DNA from: Nymphaea colorata
Taxonomy: Eukaryota; Streptophyta; Magnoliopsida; Nymphaeales; Nymphaeaceae
Length of the DNA: 64,000 nt
Direction: 5' to 3'
Assembly (NCBI RefSeq): GCF_008831285.2
Contig: NW_022204667.1
Location: forward strand, 1-64,000
Shown here one piece after another: positions 37,501 to 51,634 of this stretch (its first letter is position 1; every line of letters starts with the position of its first letter). Under the pieces are notes generated by a model, which worked only from the letters and a program-made list of their open reading frames with translations, was not told the DNA's origin and made no database searches. Both the position numbers and the translations under genes were made by a program.

Positions 37501-40500
37501 TATGGATACAAATCCGATGTATACATTACTTTGATGCTTGTAGTTAGTCCAATAAGTAGAACTTTTTGTTTCATTGAATTAAGTAAAAGTGGTCAAACAA
37601 AAGCATAGATCCCACTTGTATCCATATGAACTTGTGATTTCAATCATTTAAATCGTTCATTATTCATTACACATGTAATAACAAGTGAAACACATTAGAT
37701 TAAATATTAGGGAGCAAATTAACGACTTCAATCTTATTCATTCTCATACAAACTTGTGATTTCGATCAAATAAATCATTCAAAATGGATGTATTAACAAG
37801 TTAAAAACATTCAATTAAATATGTGCGATGAAATGAATCGCTTAAATCCCACTCGTGTTTATACGAACAACTGATTTCAATCGCTTATGTAACGTACTAT
37901 ACATTTTGCGACAAGTTGAATTCTTTCGATCAAGTACTAGCGATGAGAATAATGCATAGATTCTATTTTTAACTATTTGAACTGGTGATTTCAATCATTT
38001 AAATCGTTCTTTATAGATGTAATAAACAGTGAAACACATTAGGTTAACTATAAGGGATCAATTGAATGACTTGAATCACAAACTAATGCGTGAATGTGCT
38101 TAAACATGCATGTTGAATGATTTAGTGGAATGAAATTATAAGCTTGTATGAACATAAATGACATTTAAGTTATTTACTTGTTGTATTTCAGTTAATATAA
38201 CGTGTTTCGCTTGTTATTACATCTATAACGAATGATTTAAATGGTTCAAACTAAAAGTTTATACGAAAAAATGAGATTCACGTCATTCGTTTGATCGCTT
38301 ATCATTATCTTAATGTGTTTCACTTGTTATTACATGTACAATGATTGATTTTGTTGATTGAAATCACAAGTTCAAATGGATGCAAATGGGATCTACGCAT
38401 TAGTTTGATCTTTTGTAGCCAATCCAATGAGTTGAACTTGTAGTTACATCAATTGTAAGGATCTAATGAATTGCAATCACAAGTTTGTATAAATGCGAGT
38501 GGGATTTAAGCGATTCATCTGAGCACGCATACATCATTGAATGTGATTAACATATTGCTACATTCTCGTTGAATGATTTAGTGGATTTAAATCACAAATC
38601 CTATGTATACATTAGTTTGATGTTTGTAGTTAGTTCAATCATTCTTTATAGAAGTAATGAACAGTGAAACACATTAGGTTAACTATAAGGGATCAATTGA
38701 ATGACTTGAATCAGAAACTATTGCATGAATGTGCTTAAACATGCATGTTGAATGATTTAGTTGAATGAAATTACAAGCTTGTACGAACATAAATGACATT
38801 TAAATTATTTGCTTGCTGTATTTTAGTTAATATAACGTGTTTCGCTTGTCATTACATCTATAACGAATGATTTAAATGGTTCAAACTAAAAGTTTGTACG
38901 AAAAAATGAGATTCACGTCATTCGTTTGATCGCTTATCATTAGCCTAATGCGTTTCACTTGTTATTACATGTATAATGATTGATTTTGTTGATTGAAATC
39001 ACAAGTTCAAATGGATGCAAATGGGATCTATGCATTAGTTTGATCTCTTGTAGTCAATCCAATGAGTTGAACTTGTAGTTACATCAATAGGAAGAATCTA
39101 ATGAATAGAAATCACAAGTTTGTATCAATACGAGTGGGATTTAAGCGATTCATCAGAGCACACATATTTCATTGAATGTGATTAACTTGTTGCTACATCC
39201 ACGTTGAATGATTTAGTGGATTTAAATCATAAGTTTGTATGAAAATGAACGAAATTCAAGTTATTCATTTGTCCTTTTATAGTTATGTATTTCACTTGTT
39301 ATTACATGTATAAGTAATGATTTAAATGATTGAAATCCCCAATTCATATGGACACAAATCTGATGTATACATTAGTTTGATGCTTGTAGTTAGTCCAATA
39401 AGTAGAACTTTTTGTTTCAATGAATTAAGTAAAATGGGTCAAACAAAAACATAGATCCCACTTTCATCCATATGAACTTGTGATTTCAATCATATAAATC
39501 ATTCGTTACACATATAATAACAAGTACAACACATCAGATTAAATTTAGGGGAGCAAATTAACGACTTGTGATTTCGATCAAATACATTTGGTTAACTATA
39601 AGGGATCAATTCAATGACTTGAATCACAAACTATTGCGTGAATGTGCTTAAACATGCATGTTGAATGATTTAGTTGAATGAAATTACAAGCTTGTATGAA
39701 CATAAATGACATTTAAGTTATTTACTTGCTGTATTTCAGTTAATATAACGTGTTTCGCTTGTTATTACATCTATAACGAATGATTTAAATGGTTCAAACT
39801 AAGAGTTTCTACGAATAAATGAGATTCACGTCATTCGTTTTATCGCTTATCATTATCCTAATGCGTTTCACTTGTTATTACATGTAAAATGATTGATTTT
39901 TTTGATTGAAATCACAAGTTCAAATGGATACAAATGGGATCTACGCATTAGTTTGATCTATTGTACTCAATCCAATGAGTTGAACTTGTAGTTACATCAA
40001 TAGTAAGAATCTAATGAATTGAAATCACAAGTTTGTATCAATGCGAGTGGGATTTAAGCGATTCATCTGAGCACGCATACTTCATTGAATGTGATTAACT
40101 TGTTACTACATCCACGTTGAATGATTTAGTGGATTTAAATCACAAGTTTGCATGAAAATGAACGAAATTCAACTGGTTCATTTGCTCTTTTATAGTTAAT
40201 CTAATGTGTTTCACTTGTTATTACATGTATAAGAAATGATTTAAATGATTGAAATCACCAATTCATATGGACACAAATCCGATGTACACATTAGTTTGAT
40301 GCTTGTAGTTAGTCCAATAAGTAGAACTTTTTATTCGTTTGAATACGAGAACTCATTGAATTAAGTAAAAGGGGTCAAACAAAAGCATAGATCCCACTTG
40401 TATCCATATGAACTTGTGATTTCAATCATTTAAATCGTTACTTACACATGTAATAACAAGTGAAACACATTAGATTAAATATAGGGGAGCAAATTAACGA

Positions 40501-40882
40501 CTTGAATCTTATTCATTCTCATACAAACATGTGATTTCAATCAAATAAATCATTCGAAATGGTTGTATTAGCAAGTTAAAAACAGTCAATTAAATATGTG
40601 TGATCAAATGAATCGCTTAAATACCACTCGTGTTTATACGAACAACTGATTTCAATCGCTTATATCGCGTACTATAGATGTAACGACAAGTTGAATTCTT
40701 TCGATTAAGCACTAGGGATAAAACTAATCCATAGATTCCATTTTTAACTATATGAACTGTGGATTTCAATCATTTAAATCGTTCTTTATAGAAGTAATGA
40801 ACAGTGAAGCACATTAGGTTAACTATAAGGGATCAATTGAATGATTTGAATCACAAACAAATGCGTTAATGTGCTTAAACAT
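34566..40882. repeat. S2 array, irregular proximal part
   Basis: The 1.2-kb HOR starts here, but units vary. The anchor GCATGTTGAA (in TTAAACATGCATGTTGAATG) is at 35,191, 36,409, 38,108, 38,743 and 39,656, with spacings of 1,218, 1,699, 635, 913 and then 1,227 to 40,883. Visible breakpoints explain this: CTTATATC joined to AAATGGATGC at about 37,155, a deletion at about 38,598-38,640, and another at about 39,575 where a GATCAAATA monomer runs into ACATTTGGTTAAC. Confidence 0.85.
35186..35197. repeat. 12-bp palindrome at the S2 reverse-to-forward switch (first of 22 sites)
   Basis: AACATGCATGTT is its own reverse complement and sits where reversed monomers give way to forward ones. It recurs before every anchor: 36,404, 38,103, 38,738, 39,651, 40,878, 42,104, 43,331, 44,554, 45,775, 47,000, 49,452, 50,445, 51,630, 52,857, 55,309, 56,534, 58,968 and 60,081. 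It is imperfect at 48,226, 54,084 and 57,743. The core CATGCATG is also the plant RY/Sph element bound by B3-domain factors, which may be coincidence. Confidence 0.85.
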
Positions 40883-43800
40883 GCATGTTGAATGATTTAG
40901 TGGAATGAAATCACAAGCTTGTATGTACATAAAAGATATTTAAGTTATTTACTTGCTCTATTTCAGTTAATATAATGTATTTCGCTTGTTTTTACATCTA
41001 TAACGAATGATTTAAATGGTTCAAATTAAAAGTTTGTACGAAAAAATGAGATTCATGTCATTCGTTTGATCGCTTATCATTAGCGTAATGCGTTTCACTT
41101 GTCATTACATGTACAAGGATTGATTTTGTTGATTGAAATCACAAGTTCAAATGGATGCCAATGTGATCTACGCATTATTTTGATCTCTTGACGTGAATCC
41201 AATAAGTTGAACTTGTAGTTACATCAATACTATGGATCTAATGAATTGAAATCACAAGTTTGTATCATTGCGAGTGGGATTTAAGCGATTCATCTGGGCA
41301 CGCATACTTCATTAAATGTGATTAACTTGTTGCTACATCCACGTTGAATTATTTAGTCGATTGAAATCACAAGTTTGCATGAAAATGAACGAAATTCAAG
41401 TGGTTCATTTGCTCTTTTATAGTTAATCTAATGTGTTTCACTTGTTATTACATGTATAAGAAATGATTTAAATGATTGAAATCACCAATTCATATGGACA
41501 CAAATCCGATGTATACATTAGTTTGATGCTTGTAGTTAGTCCAATAAGTAGAACTTTTGTTCGTTTGAATACGAGAACTCATTGAATTAAGAAAAAAGGG
41601 TCAAACAAAAGCATAGATCCCACTTATATCCATATGAACTTGTGATTTTAATCATTTAAATCGTTACTTACACATGTAATAACAAGTGAAACACATTAGA
41701 TTAAATATAGGAGAGCAAATTCACGACTTGAATCTTATTCATTCTCATACAAACATGTGATTTCAATCAAATAAATCATTCAAAATGGTTGTATTAACAA
41801 GTTAAAAACATTCAATTAAATATGTGTGATCAAATGAATCACTTAAATCTCACTCGTGTTTATACGAACAACTGATTTCAATCGCTTATATCGCGTACTA
41901 TACATGTAATGACAAGTTGAATTCTTTCGATTAAGCACTAGGGATAAAACTAATGGATAGATTTCATTTTTAACTATTTGAACTGGTAATTTCAATCATT
42001 TAAATCGTTCTCTACATAAGTAATAAACAGTGAAACACATTAGGTTAACTATAAGGGATCAATTGAATGACTTGAATCACAAACTATTGCGTGAATGTGC
42101 TTAAACATGCATGTTGAATGATTTAATGGAATGAAATTACAAGCTTGTATGAACATAAATGACATTTAAGTTATTTACTTGCTCTATTTCAGTCAATATA
42201 ACGTGTTTCGCTTGTTATTACATCTATAACGAATGATTTAAATGGTTCAAACTAAAAGTTTGTACGAAAAAATGAGATTCGCGTCATTCGTTTGATCGCT
42301 TATCATTATCGTAATGCGTTTCACTTGTTATTACTTGTACAATGATTGATTTTGTTGATTGAAATCACAAGTTCAAATGGATGCTAATGGGATCTATGCA
42401 TTAGTTTGATCTCTTGTAGTCAATCCAATGAGTTGAACTTCTAGTTACATCAATAGTAAGGATCTAATGAATTGAAATCAAAAGTTTGTATCAATGCGAG
42501 TGGGATTTAAGCGATTCATCTAAGCACGCATACTTCATTGAATGTGATTAACTTGTTGCTATATCCACGTTGAATGATTTAATGGATTTAAATCACAAGT
42601 TTACATGAAAATGAATGAAATTCAAGTGGTTCATTTGCTCTTTTATAGTTAATCCAATGTGTTTCACTTGTTATTACATGTATAAGAAATGATTTAAATT
42701 ATTGAAATCACCAATTCATATGGACACAAATCAGATGTATACATTAGTTTGATGCTTGTAGCTAGTCCAATAAGTAGAACTTTTTGTTCGTTTGAATACG
42801 AGAACTCATTGAATTAAGTAAAACGGGTCAAACAAAAGCATAGATCCCACTTATATCCATATGAACTTGTGATTTCAATCATTTAAATCGTTACTTACAC
42901 ATGTAATAACAAGTGAAACACATTAGATTAAATCTAGGGGAGCAAATTAACGACTTGAATCTTATTCATTCTCATACAAACTTGTGATTTCAATCAAATA
43001 AATCATTCAAAATGGTTGTATTAACAAGTGAAAAACATTCAATTAAATATGTGTGATCAAATGAATCTTTTAAATCACACTCGTGTTTATACGAACAACT
43101 GATTTCAATCGCTTATATCGCGTACTATACATGTAACGACAAGTTGAATTCTTTCGATTAAGCACTAGGGATAAAACTATTGCATAGATTTCATTTTTAA
43201 CTATTTGAACTGGTGATTTCAGTCATTCAAATCGTTCTTTATATAAGTAATAAACAGTGAAACACATTAGGTTAACTATAAGGGATCAATTGAATGACTT
43301 GAATCAGAAACTAATGCATTAATGTGCTTAAACATGCATGTTGAATGATTCAGTGGAATGAAATCACAAACTTGTATGAACATAAAAGACATTTAAGTTA
43401 TTTACTTGTTGTATTTCAGTTAATATAATGTGTTTCGCTTGTTTTTACATCTATAACGTATGATTTAAATGGTTCAAATTAAAAGTTTGTACGAAAAAAT
43501 GAGATTCACGTCTTTCGTTTGATCGCTTCTCATTAGCGTAATGCGTTTCACTTGTTATTACATGTACAACAATTGATTTTGTTTATTGAAATCACAGGTT
43601 CAAATGGATGCAAATGGGATCTACGCATTAGTTTGATCTCTTGTAGTCAATCCAATGAGTTGAACTTGTAGTTACAACAATAGTAAAGATCTAATGAATT
43701 GAAATCACAAGTTTGTATCAATGCGAGTGGGATTTGAGCGATTCACCTGAGCACGCATACTTCATTGAATGTGATTAACTTTTTGCTACATCCACGTTGA

Positions 43801-46800
43801 ATGATTTAATGGATTTAAATCACAAGTTTGCATGAAAATCAACGAAATTCAAGTAGTTCATCTGCTCTTTTATAGTTAATCTAATGTGTTTAACTTGTTA
43901 TTACATGTATAAGAAATGATTTAAATGATTGAAATCACCAATTCATATGGACACAAATCCGATTTATACATTAGTTTGATGCTTGTTGTTAGTCCAATAA
44001 GTAGAACTTTTTGTTCGTTTGAAACGAGAACTCATTGAATTAAGTAAAAGGGTCAAACAAAAGCATAGATCCCACTTGTATCCATATCAACTTGTGATTT
44101 CAATCATTTAAATCGTTACTTACACATGTTATAACAAGTGAAACACATTAGATTAAATATAGGGGAGCAAATTAACGACTTGAATCTTATTCATTCTCAT
44201 ACAAACTTGTGATTTAGATCAAGTAAATCATTCAAAATGGATGTATTAACAAGTTAAAAACAGTCAATTAAATATGTGTGATCAAATGAATCGCTTAAAT
44301 CCCACTCGTGTTTATATGAACAACTGATTTCAATCGCTTATATCGCGTACTATAGACGTAAGACAAGTTGAATTCTTTCGATTAAGTACTAGGGAAGAAA
44401 CTAATCCATAGATTCCATTTTTAGCTATATGAACTGGGATTTCAATCATTTAAATCGTTCTTTATAGAAGTAATGAACAGTGAAACACATTAGGTTAACT
44501 ATAAGGGATCAATTGAATGATTTGCATCACAAACAAATACGTTAATGTGCTTAAACATGCATGTTGAATGATTTAGTGGAATGAAATCACAAGCTTGTAT
44601 GTACATAAAAGATATTTAAGTTATTTACTTGCTGTATTTCAGTTAATATAATGTGTTTTGCTTGTTTTTACCTTATAACGAATGATTTAAATGGTTCAAA
44701 GTGAAAGTTTGTACGAAAAAATGAGATTCACGTCATTCGTTTGATCGCTTATCATTAGCGTAATGCGTTTCACTTGTTATTACATGTACAAAGATTGATT
44801 TTGTTGATTGAAATCACTAGTTCAAATGGATGCAAATGGGATCTACGCATTAGTTTGATCTCTTGTAGTCAATCCAATGAGTTGAACTTGTAGTTACATC
44901 AATAGTACGGATCTAATGAATTGAAATCAGAAGTTTGTATCAAGGCGAGTGGGATTTAAGCGATTCATCTGAGCACGCATACTTCATTGAATGTGATTAA
45001 CTTGTTGCTATATCCACGTTGAATGATTTAGTGGATTTAAATCACAAGTTTGCATGAAAATGAACGAAATTCAAGTGGTTCATTTGCTCTTTTATAGTTT
45101 ATCTAATGTGTTTCAATTGTTATTACATGTATAAGAAATGATTTAAATGATTGAAATCACCAATTCAATGGACACAAATTGATGTATACATTACTTTGAT
45201 GCTTGTAGTTAGTCCAATAAGTAGAACTTTTTGTTCGTTTGAATACGAGAACTCATTGAATTAAGTAAAAAGGGTCGAACAAAAGCATAGACCCACTTAT
45301 ATCCATATGAACTTGTGATTTCAATCATTTAAATCGTTACTTACACGTGTAATAACAAGTTAAACACATTAGATTAAATATAGGGGAGCAAATTAACGAC
45401 TTGAATCTTATTTATTCTCATACAAACTTGTGATTTAATCAAATAAATCATTCAAAATGGTTGTATTAATAAGTTAAAAACATTCAATTAAATATGTGTG
45501 ATTAAATGAATCGCTTAAATCCCACTCGTGTTTATACGAACAACTGATTTCAATCTCTTATATCGCGTACTATACATGTAACGACAAGTTGAATTCTTTC
45601 GATTAAGCACTAGGGATAAAACTATTGCATAGATTTCATTTTTAACTATTTGAACTGGTGATTTCAGTCATTTAAATCGTTCTTTATATAAGTAATAAAC
45701 AGTGAAACACATTAGGTTAACTATAAAGATCAATTAAATGACTTGAATCACAAACTAATGAGTTAATGTGCTTAAACATGCATGTTGAATGATTTAGTGG
45801 AATGAAATCACAAACTTGTATGAACATAAAAGACATTTAAGTTTTTACTTGTTGTATTTCAGTTAATATAATGTGTTTCGCTTGTTTTTACATCTATAAT
45901 GAATGATTTAAATGGTTCAAATTAAAAGATTGTACGAAAAAATGAGATTCACGTCATTCGTTTGATCGCTTATCATTAGCATAATGCGTTTCACTTGTTA
46001 ATACATGTACAATGATTTATTTTGTTTATTGAAATCAAAAGTTCAAATGGATGCAAATGGGATCTACGCATTAGTTTGATCTCTTGTAGTCAATCCAATG
46101 AGTTGAACTTGTAGTTACATCAATAGTAAGGATCTAATGAATTGAAATCACAAGTTTGTATCAATGCGAGTGGGATTTGAGCGATTCATCTGAGCACGCA
46201 TACTTCATTGAATGAGATTAACTTGTTGCTACATCCACGTTGAATGATTTAGTGGATTTAAATCACAAGTTTGCATGAAAATCAACGAAATTCAAGTGGT
46301 TCATTTGCTCTTTTATAGTTAATCTAATGTGTTTCACTTGTTATTACATGTATAAGAAATGATTTAAATGACTGAAATCACCAATTCATGTGGACACAAA
46401 TCCGATTTATACATTAGTTTGATGCTTGTTGTTAGTCCAATAACTAGAACTTTTTGATCGTTTGAATACGAGAACACATTGAATTAAGTAAAAGGGGTCA
46501 AACAAAATCATAGATCCCACTTGTATTCATATCAATTGTGATTTCAGTCATTTAAATCGTTACTTACACATGTAATAACAAGTGAAACACATTAGATTAA
46601 ATATAGGGGAGCAAATTAACGACTTGAATCTTATTCATTCTCATACAAACTTGTGATTTCGATCAAGTAAATCATTCAAAATGGATGAATTAACAAGTTA
46701 AAAACAGTCAATTAAATATGTGTGATCAAATGAATCGCTTAAATCTCACTCGTGTTTATATGAACAACTGATTTCAATCGCTTATATCGCGTACTATAGA

Positions 46801-49456
46801 TGTAACGACAAGTTGAATTCTTTCGATTAAGTACTAGGGAAGAAACTAATCCATAGATTCCATTTTTAACTATATGAACAGGGGATTTGAATCATTTAAA
46901 TCGTTCTTTATAGAAGTAATGAACAGTGAAACACATTAGGTTAACTATAAGGGATCAATTGAATGATTTGAATAACAAACAAATACGTTAATGTGCTTAA
47001 ACATGCATGTTGAATGATTTAGTGGAATGAAATCACAACCTTGTATGTACATAAAAGATATTTAAGTTATTTACTTGCTGTATTTCAGTTAATATAATGT
47101 GTTTCGCTTGTTTTTACGTCTATAACGAATGATTTAAATTTTCAAATTAAAAGTTTGTACGAAAAAATGAGATTCACGTCATTCGTTTGATCGCTTATCA
47201 TTAGCGTAATGCGTTTGACTTCTCATTACATGTATAAGGATTGATTTTGTTGATTGAAATCACAAGTTCAAATGGATGCAAATGGGATCTACGCATTAGT
47301 TTGATCTCTTGTAGTCAATCCAATGAGTTGAACTTGTAGTTACATCAATAGTACGGATCTAATGAATTGAAATCACAAGTTTGTATCATTGCGAGTGGGA
47401 TTTAAGCAATTCATCTGAGCACGCATACTTCATTAAATGTGATTAACTTGTTGCTACATCCATGTTGAATGATTTAGCGGATTGAAATCACAAGTTTGCA
47501 TGAAAATGAATGAAATTCAAGTGGTTCATTTGCTCTTTTATAGTTAATCTAATGTGTTTCACTTGTTATTACATGTATAAGAAATGATTTAAATGATTGA
47601 AATCACCAATTCATATGGACACAAATCCGATGTATACATTAGTTTGATCCTTGTAGTTAGTCCAATAAGTAGAACTTTTTGTTCGTTTGAATACGAGAAC
47701 TCATTGAATTAAGTAAAAAGGGTCAAACAAAAGCATAGATCTCACTTATATCCATATGAACTTGTGATTTCAATCATTTAAATCGTTACTTACACATGTA
47801 ATAACAAGTGAAACACATTAGATTAAATATAGGGGAGCAAATTAACTACTTGAATCTTATTCATTCTCATACAAACATGTGATTTCAATCAAATAAATCA
47901 TTCGAAATGGTTGTATTAACAAGTTAAAAACATTCAATTAAATATGTGTGATCAAATGATTCACTTAAATCTCACTCGTGTTTATACGAACAACTGATTT
48001 CATTCGCTTATATCGCGTACTATACATGTAACGAGAAGTCGAATTCTTTCGATTAAGCACTAGGGATAAAACTAATAGATAGATTTCATTTTTAACTATT
48101 TGAACTGGTGATTTCAATCATTTAAATCGTTCTTTATATAAGTAATAAACAGTGAAACACATTAGGTTAACTATGAGGGATCAATTGAATGACTTGAATC
48201 ACAAACTAATGCGTGAATGTGCTTAAACATGCCTGTTGAATGATTTAGTGGAATGAAATAAGAAGCTTGTATGAACATAAATGACATTTAAGTTATTTAC
48301 TTGTTGTATTTCAGTTAATATAACGTGTTTCGCTTGTTATTACATCTGTAACGAATGATTTAAATGGTTCAAACTAAAAGTTTGTACGAAAAAATGAGAT
48401 TTACGTCATTCGTTTGATCGCTTATCATTATCGTAATGCGTTTCACTTGTTATTACATGTACAATGATTGATATTGTTGATTAAAATCACAAGTTCAAAT
48501 GGATGCAAATGGGAACTACGCATTAGTTTGATCTCTTGTAGTCTATCCAATTAGTTGAACTTCTAGTTACATCAATAGTAAGGATCTAATGAATCGAAAT
48601 AAAAAGTTTGTATCAATGCGAGTGGGATTTAAGCGATTCATCTGAGCACGCATACTTTATTGAATGTGATTAACTTTTTTGCTACATCCACGTTGAATGA
48701 TTTAGTGGATTTAAATCACAAGTTTGCATGAAAATGAACGAAATTCAAGTGGTTCGTTTGCTCTTTTATAGTAAATCTAATGTGTTTCACTTGTTATTAC
48801 ATGTATAAGAAATGATTTAAATGATTGAAATCACCAATTCATGTGGACACAAATCCGATGTATACATTAGTTTGATGCTTGTAGTTAGTCCAATAAGTAG
48901 AACTTTTTGTTCGTTTGAATATGAGAACTCATTGAATAAAGTAAAAGGGGTCAAACAAAAGCATAGATCCCACTTGTATCCATATGAACTTGTGATTTCA
49001 ATCATTTAAATCGTTACATACACATGTAATAACAAGTGAAACACATTAGATTAAATATAGGGGAGCAAATTAACGACTTGAATCTTATTCATTCTCATAC
49101 AAACTTGTGATTTCGATCAAGTAAATCATTCAAAATGGATGTATTAACAAGTTAAAAACAGTCAATTAAATATGTGTGATCAAATGAATCGTTAAATCCC
49201 ACTCGTGTTTATACGAACAACTGATTTCAATCGCTTATATCGCGTATTATAGATGTAACGACAAGTTGAATTCTTTTGATTAAGTACTAGGGAAGAAACT
49301 AATGCATAGATTCTGTTTTTGACTATATGAACTGGGATTTCAATCATTTAAATTGTTCTTTATAGAAGTAATAAACAGTGAAACACATTAGGTTAACTAT
49401 AAGGGATCAATTGAATGATTTGAATGACAAACTAATGCGTTAATGTGCTTAAACAT
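40883..49456. repeat. S2 array, regular 1,225-bp units (seven)
   Basis: Anchors at 40,883, 42,109, 43,336, 44,559, 45,780, 47,005, 48,231 and 49,457 give unit lengths of 1,226, 1,227, 1,223, 1,221, 1,225, 1,226 and 1,226. Each unit has about 690 bp in forward monomer orientation and then about 530 bp in reverse. Three variants of the segment after the anchor (GTACATAAAAGATATTT, GAACATAAATGACATTT, GAACATAAAAGACATTT) recur in a non-random order. Confidence 0.9.
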
Positions 49457-51634
49457 GCATGTTGAATGATTTAGTTGAATGAAATCATAAGCCTGTGTGT
49501 ACATAAAAGACATTTAAGTTATTTACTTATTGTATTTCAGTTAATATAATGTGTTTCACTTGTTTTTACATCTATAACGAATGATTTAAATGGTTCAAGC
49601 TAAAAGTTTGTACGAAAAAATGAGATTCACATCATTCGTTTGATCGCTTATCATTAGCCTAATGCGTTTCACTTGTTATTACATGTATAATGGTTGATTT
49701 TGTTGATTGAAATCACAAGTTCAAATGGATGCAAGTGAGATCTACGCATTAGTTTGATCTCTTGTAGTCAATCCAATGAGTTGAACTTGTAGTTACATCA
49801 ATAGTAAGGATTTAATGAATTGAAATCACAAGTTTGTAACAATACGAGTGGGATTTAAGCGATTCATCTGAGCACGCATATTTCATTGAATGTGATAAAC
49901 TTGTTGCTACATGCACGTTTAATGATTTAGTGGATTTAGGGTCAAACAAAAGCATAGATCTCACATGTATCCACATGAACTTGTGATTTCAATCATTTAA
50001 ATCGTTACTTACACATGTAATAACAAATGAAACACATTAGATTAAATATAGGGGAGCAAATTAACGACTTGAATCTTATTCATTCTCATACAAACTTGTG
50101 ATTTCGATCAAGTAAATCATTCAAAATGGATGTATTAACAAGTTAAAAACATTCAATTAAATATGTGTGATCAAATGAATCGCTTAAATCCCACTCGTGT
50201 TTATACGAACAATTGATTTCAATCGATTATATCGTGTACTGTAGATGTAACGACAAGTTGAATTCTTTCGATTAAGTACTAGGTATAAAATTAATACATA
50301 GATTTCATTTTTAACTATATGAACTGGTGATTTCAATCATTTAAATCGTTCTTTATAAAAGTAATAAACAGTGAAACACATTAGGTTAACGATAAGCGAT
50401 CAATTGAATGACTTGAATCACAAACTAATGCGTGAATGTGCTTAAACATGCATGTTGAATGATTTAGTGGAATGAAATTACAAGCTTTATGTACATAGAA
50501 GACATTTAAGTTATTTACTTGCTATATTTCAATTAATATAATGTGTTTCGCTTGTTTTTACATTTATAATGAATTATCTAAATGGTTCAAATTAAAAGTT
50601 TGTATGAAAAAATGAGATTCACGTCATTCGTTTGATCGCTTATCACTTGCCTAATGCATTTCACTTGTTATTTCATGTACAATGATTGATTTTGTTGATT
50701 GAAATGACAAGTTTAAATGGATGCAAATGGGACCTACGCATGAGTTTGATCTTTTGTAGTCAATCCAGTGAGTCGAACTTGTAGTTACATCAATAGTAAG
50801 GATCTAATGAATTGAAATCACAAGTTTGTATCAATACGAGTAGGATTTAAGCGATTCATTTGAGCACGCATATTTCATTAAATGTGATTAACTTGTTCCT
50901 ACATCCATGTTGAATGATTTAGTGGATTGAAATCAAAAGTTTGCATGAAAATGAACGAAATTCTAGTGGTTCATTTACTCTTTTATAGTTAATCTAATGT
51001 GTTTCTCTTGTTATTACATGTATAAGTAATGATTTAAATGATTAAAATCACCAATTCATATGGACATAAATCTGATGTATACGTTGCTTTGATGCTTGTA
51101 GTTAGTCCAATAAGTAGAACTTTTTGTTTCATTGAATTAAGTAAAAGTAGTCAAACAAAAGCATAGATCCCACTTGTATACATATGAAATTGTGATTTCA
51201 ATCATTTAAATCGTTCATTACACATGTAATAACAAGTGAAACACATTAGATTAAATATAGGGAAACAAATTAACGACTTCAATCTTATTCATTCTCATAC
51301 AAACTTGTGATTTCGATCAAATAAATCATTCAAAATGGATGTACTAACAAGTTAAAAACATTCAATTAAATATGTGTGATCAAATGAATCAGTTAAATCC
51401 CACTCGTGCTTATACGAACAGCTGATTTCAATCTCTTATATCGTGTACTATAGATGTAACGACAAGTTGAATTCTTTCGATTAAGTACTAGGGATGAAAC
51501 CAATGCATAGATTCCATTTTTAACTATATAAACCAATGCATAGAAGTAATAAACAGTGAAACACATTAGGTTAATTATAAGGGATCAACTGAATGACTTG
51601 AATCACAAACTAATGCGTAAATGTGCTCAAACAT
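49457..51634. repeat. S2 array, two shortened units
   Basis: Anchors at 49,457, 50,450 and 51,635 give 993 and 1,185 bp. The first unit has lost about 230 bp where TTTAGTGGATTTA joins GGGTCAAACAAAAGC at 49,937. The second has lost about 40 bp near 51,530-51,545. Confidence 0.85.
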
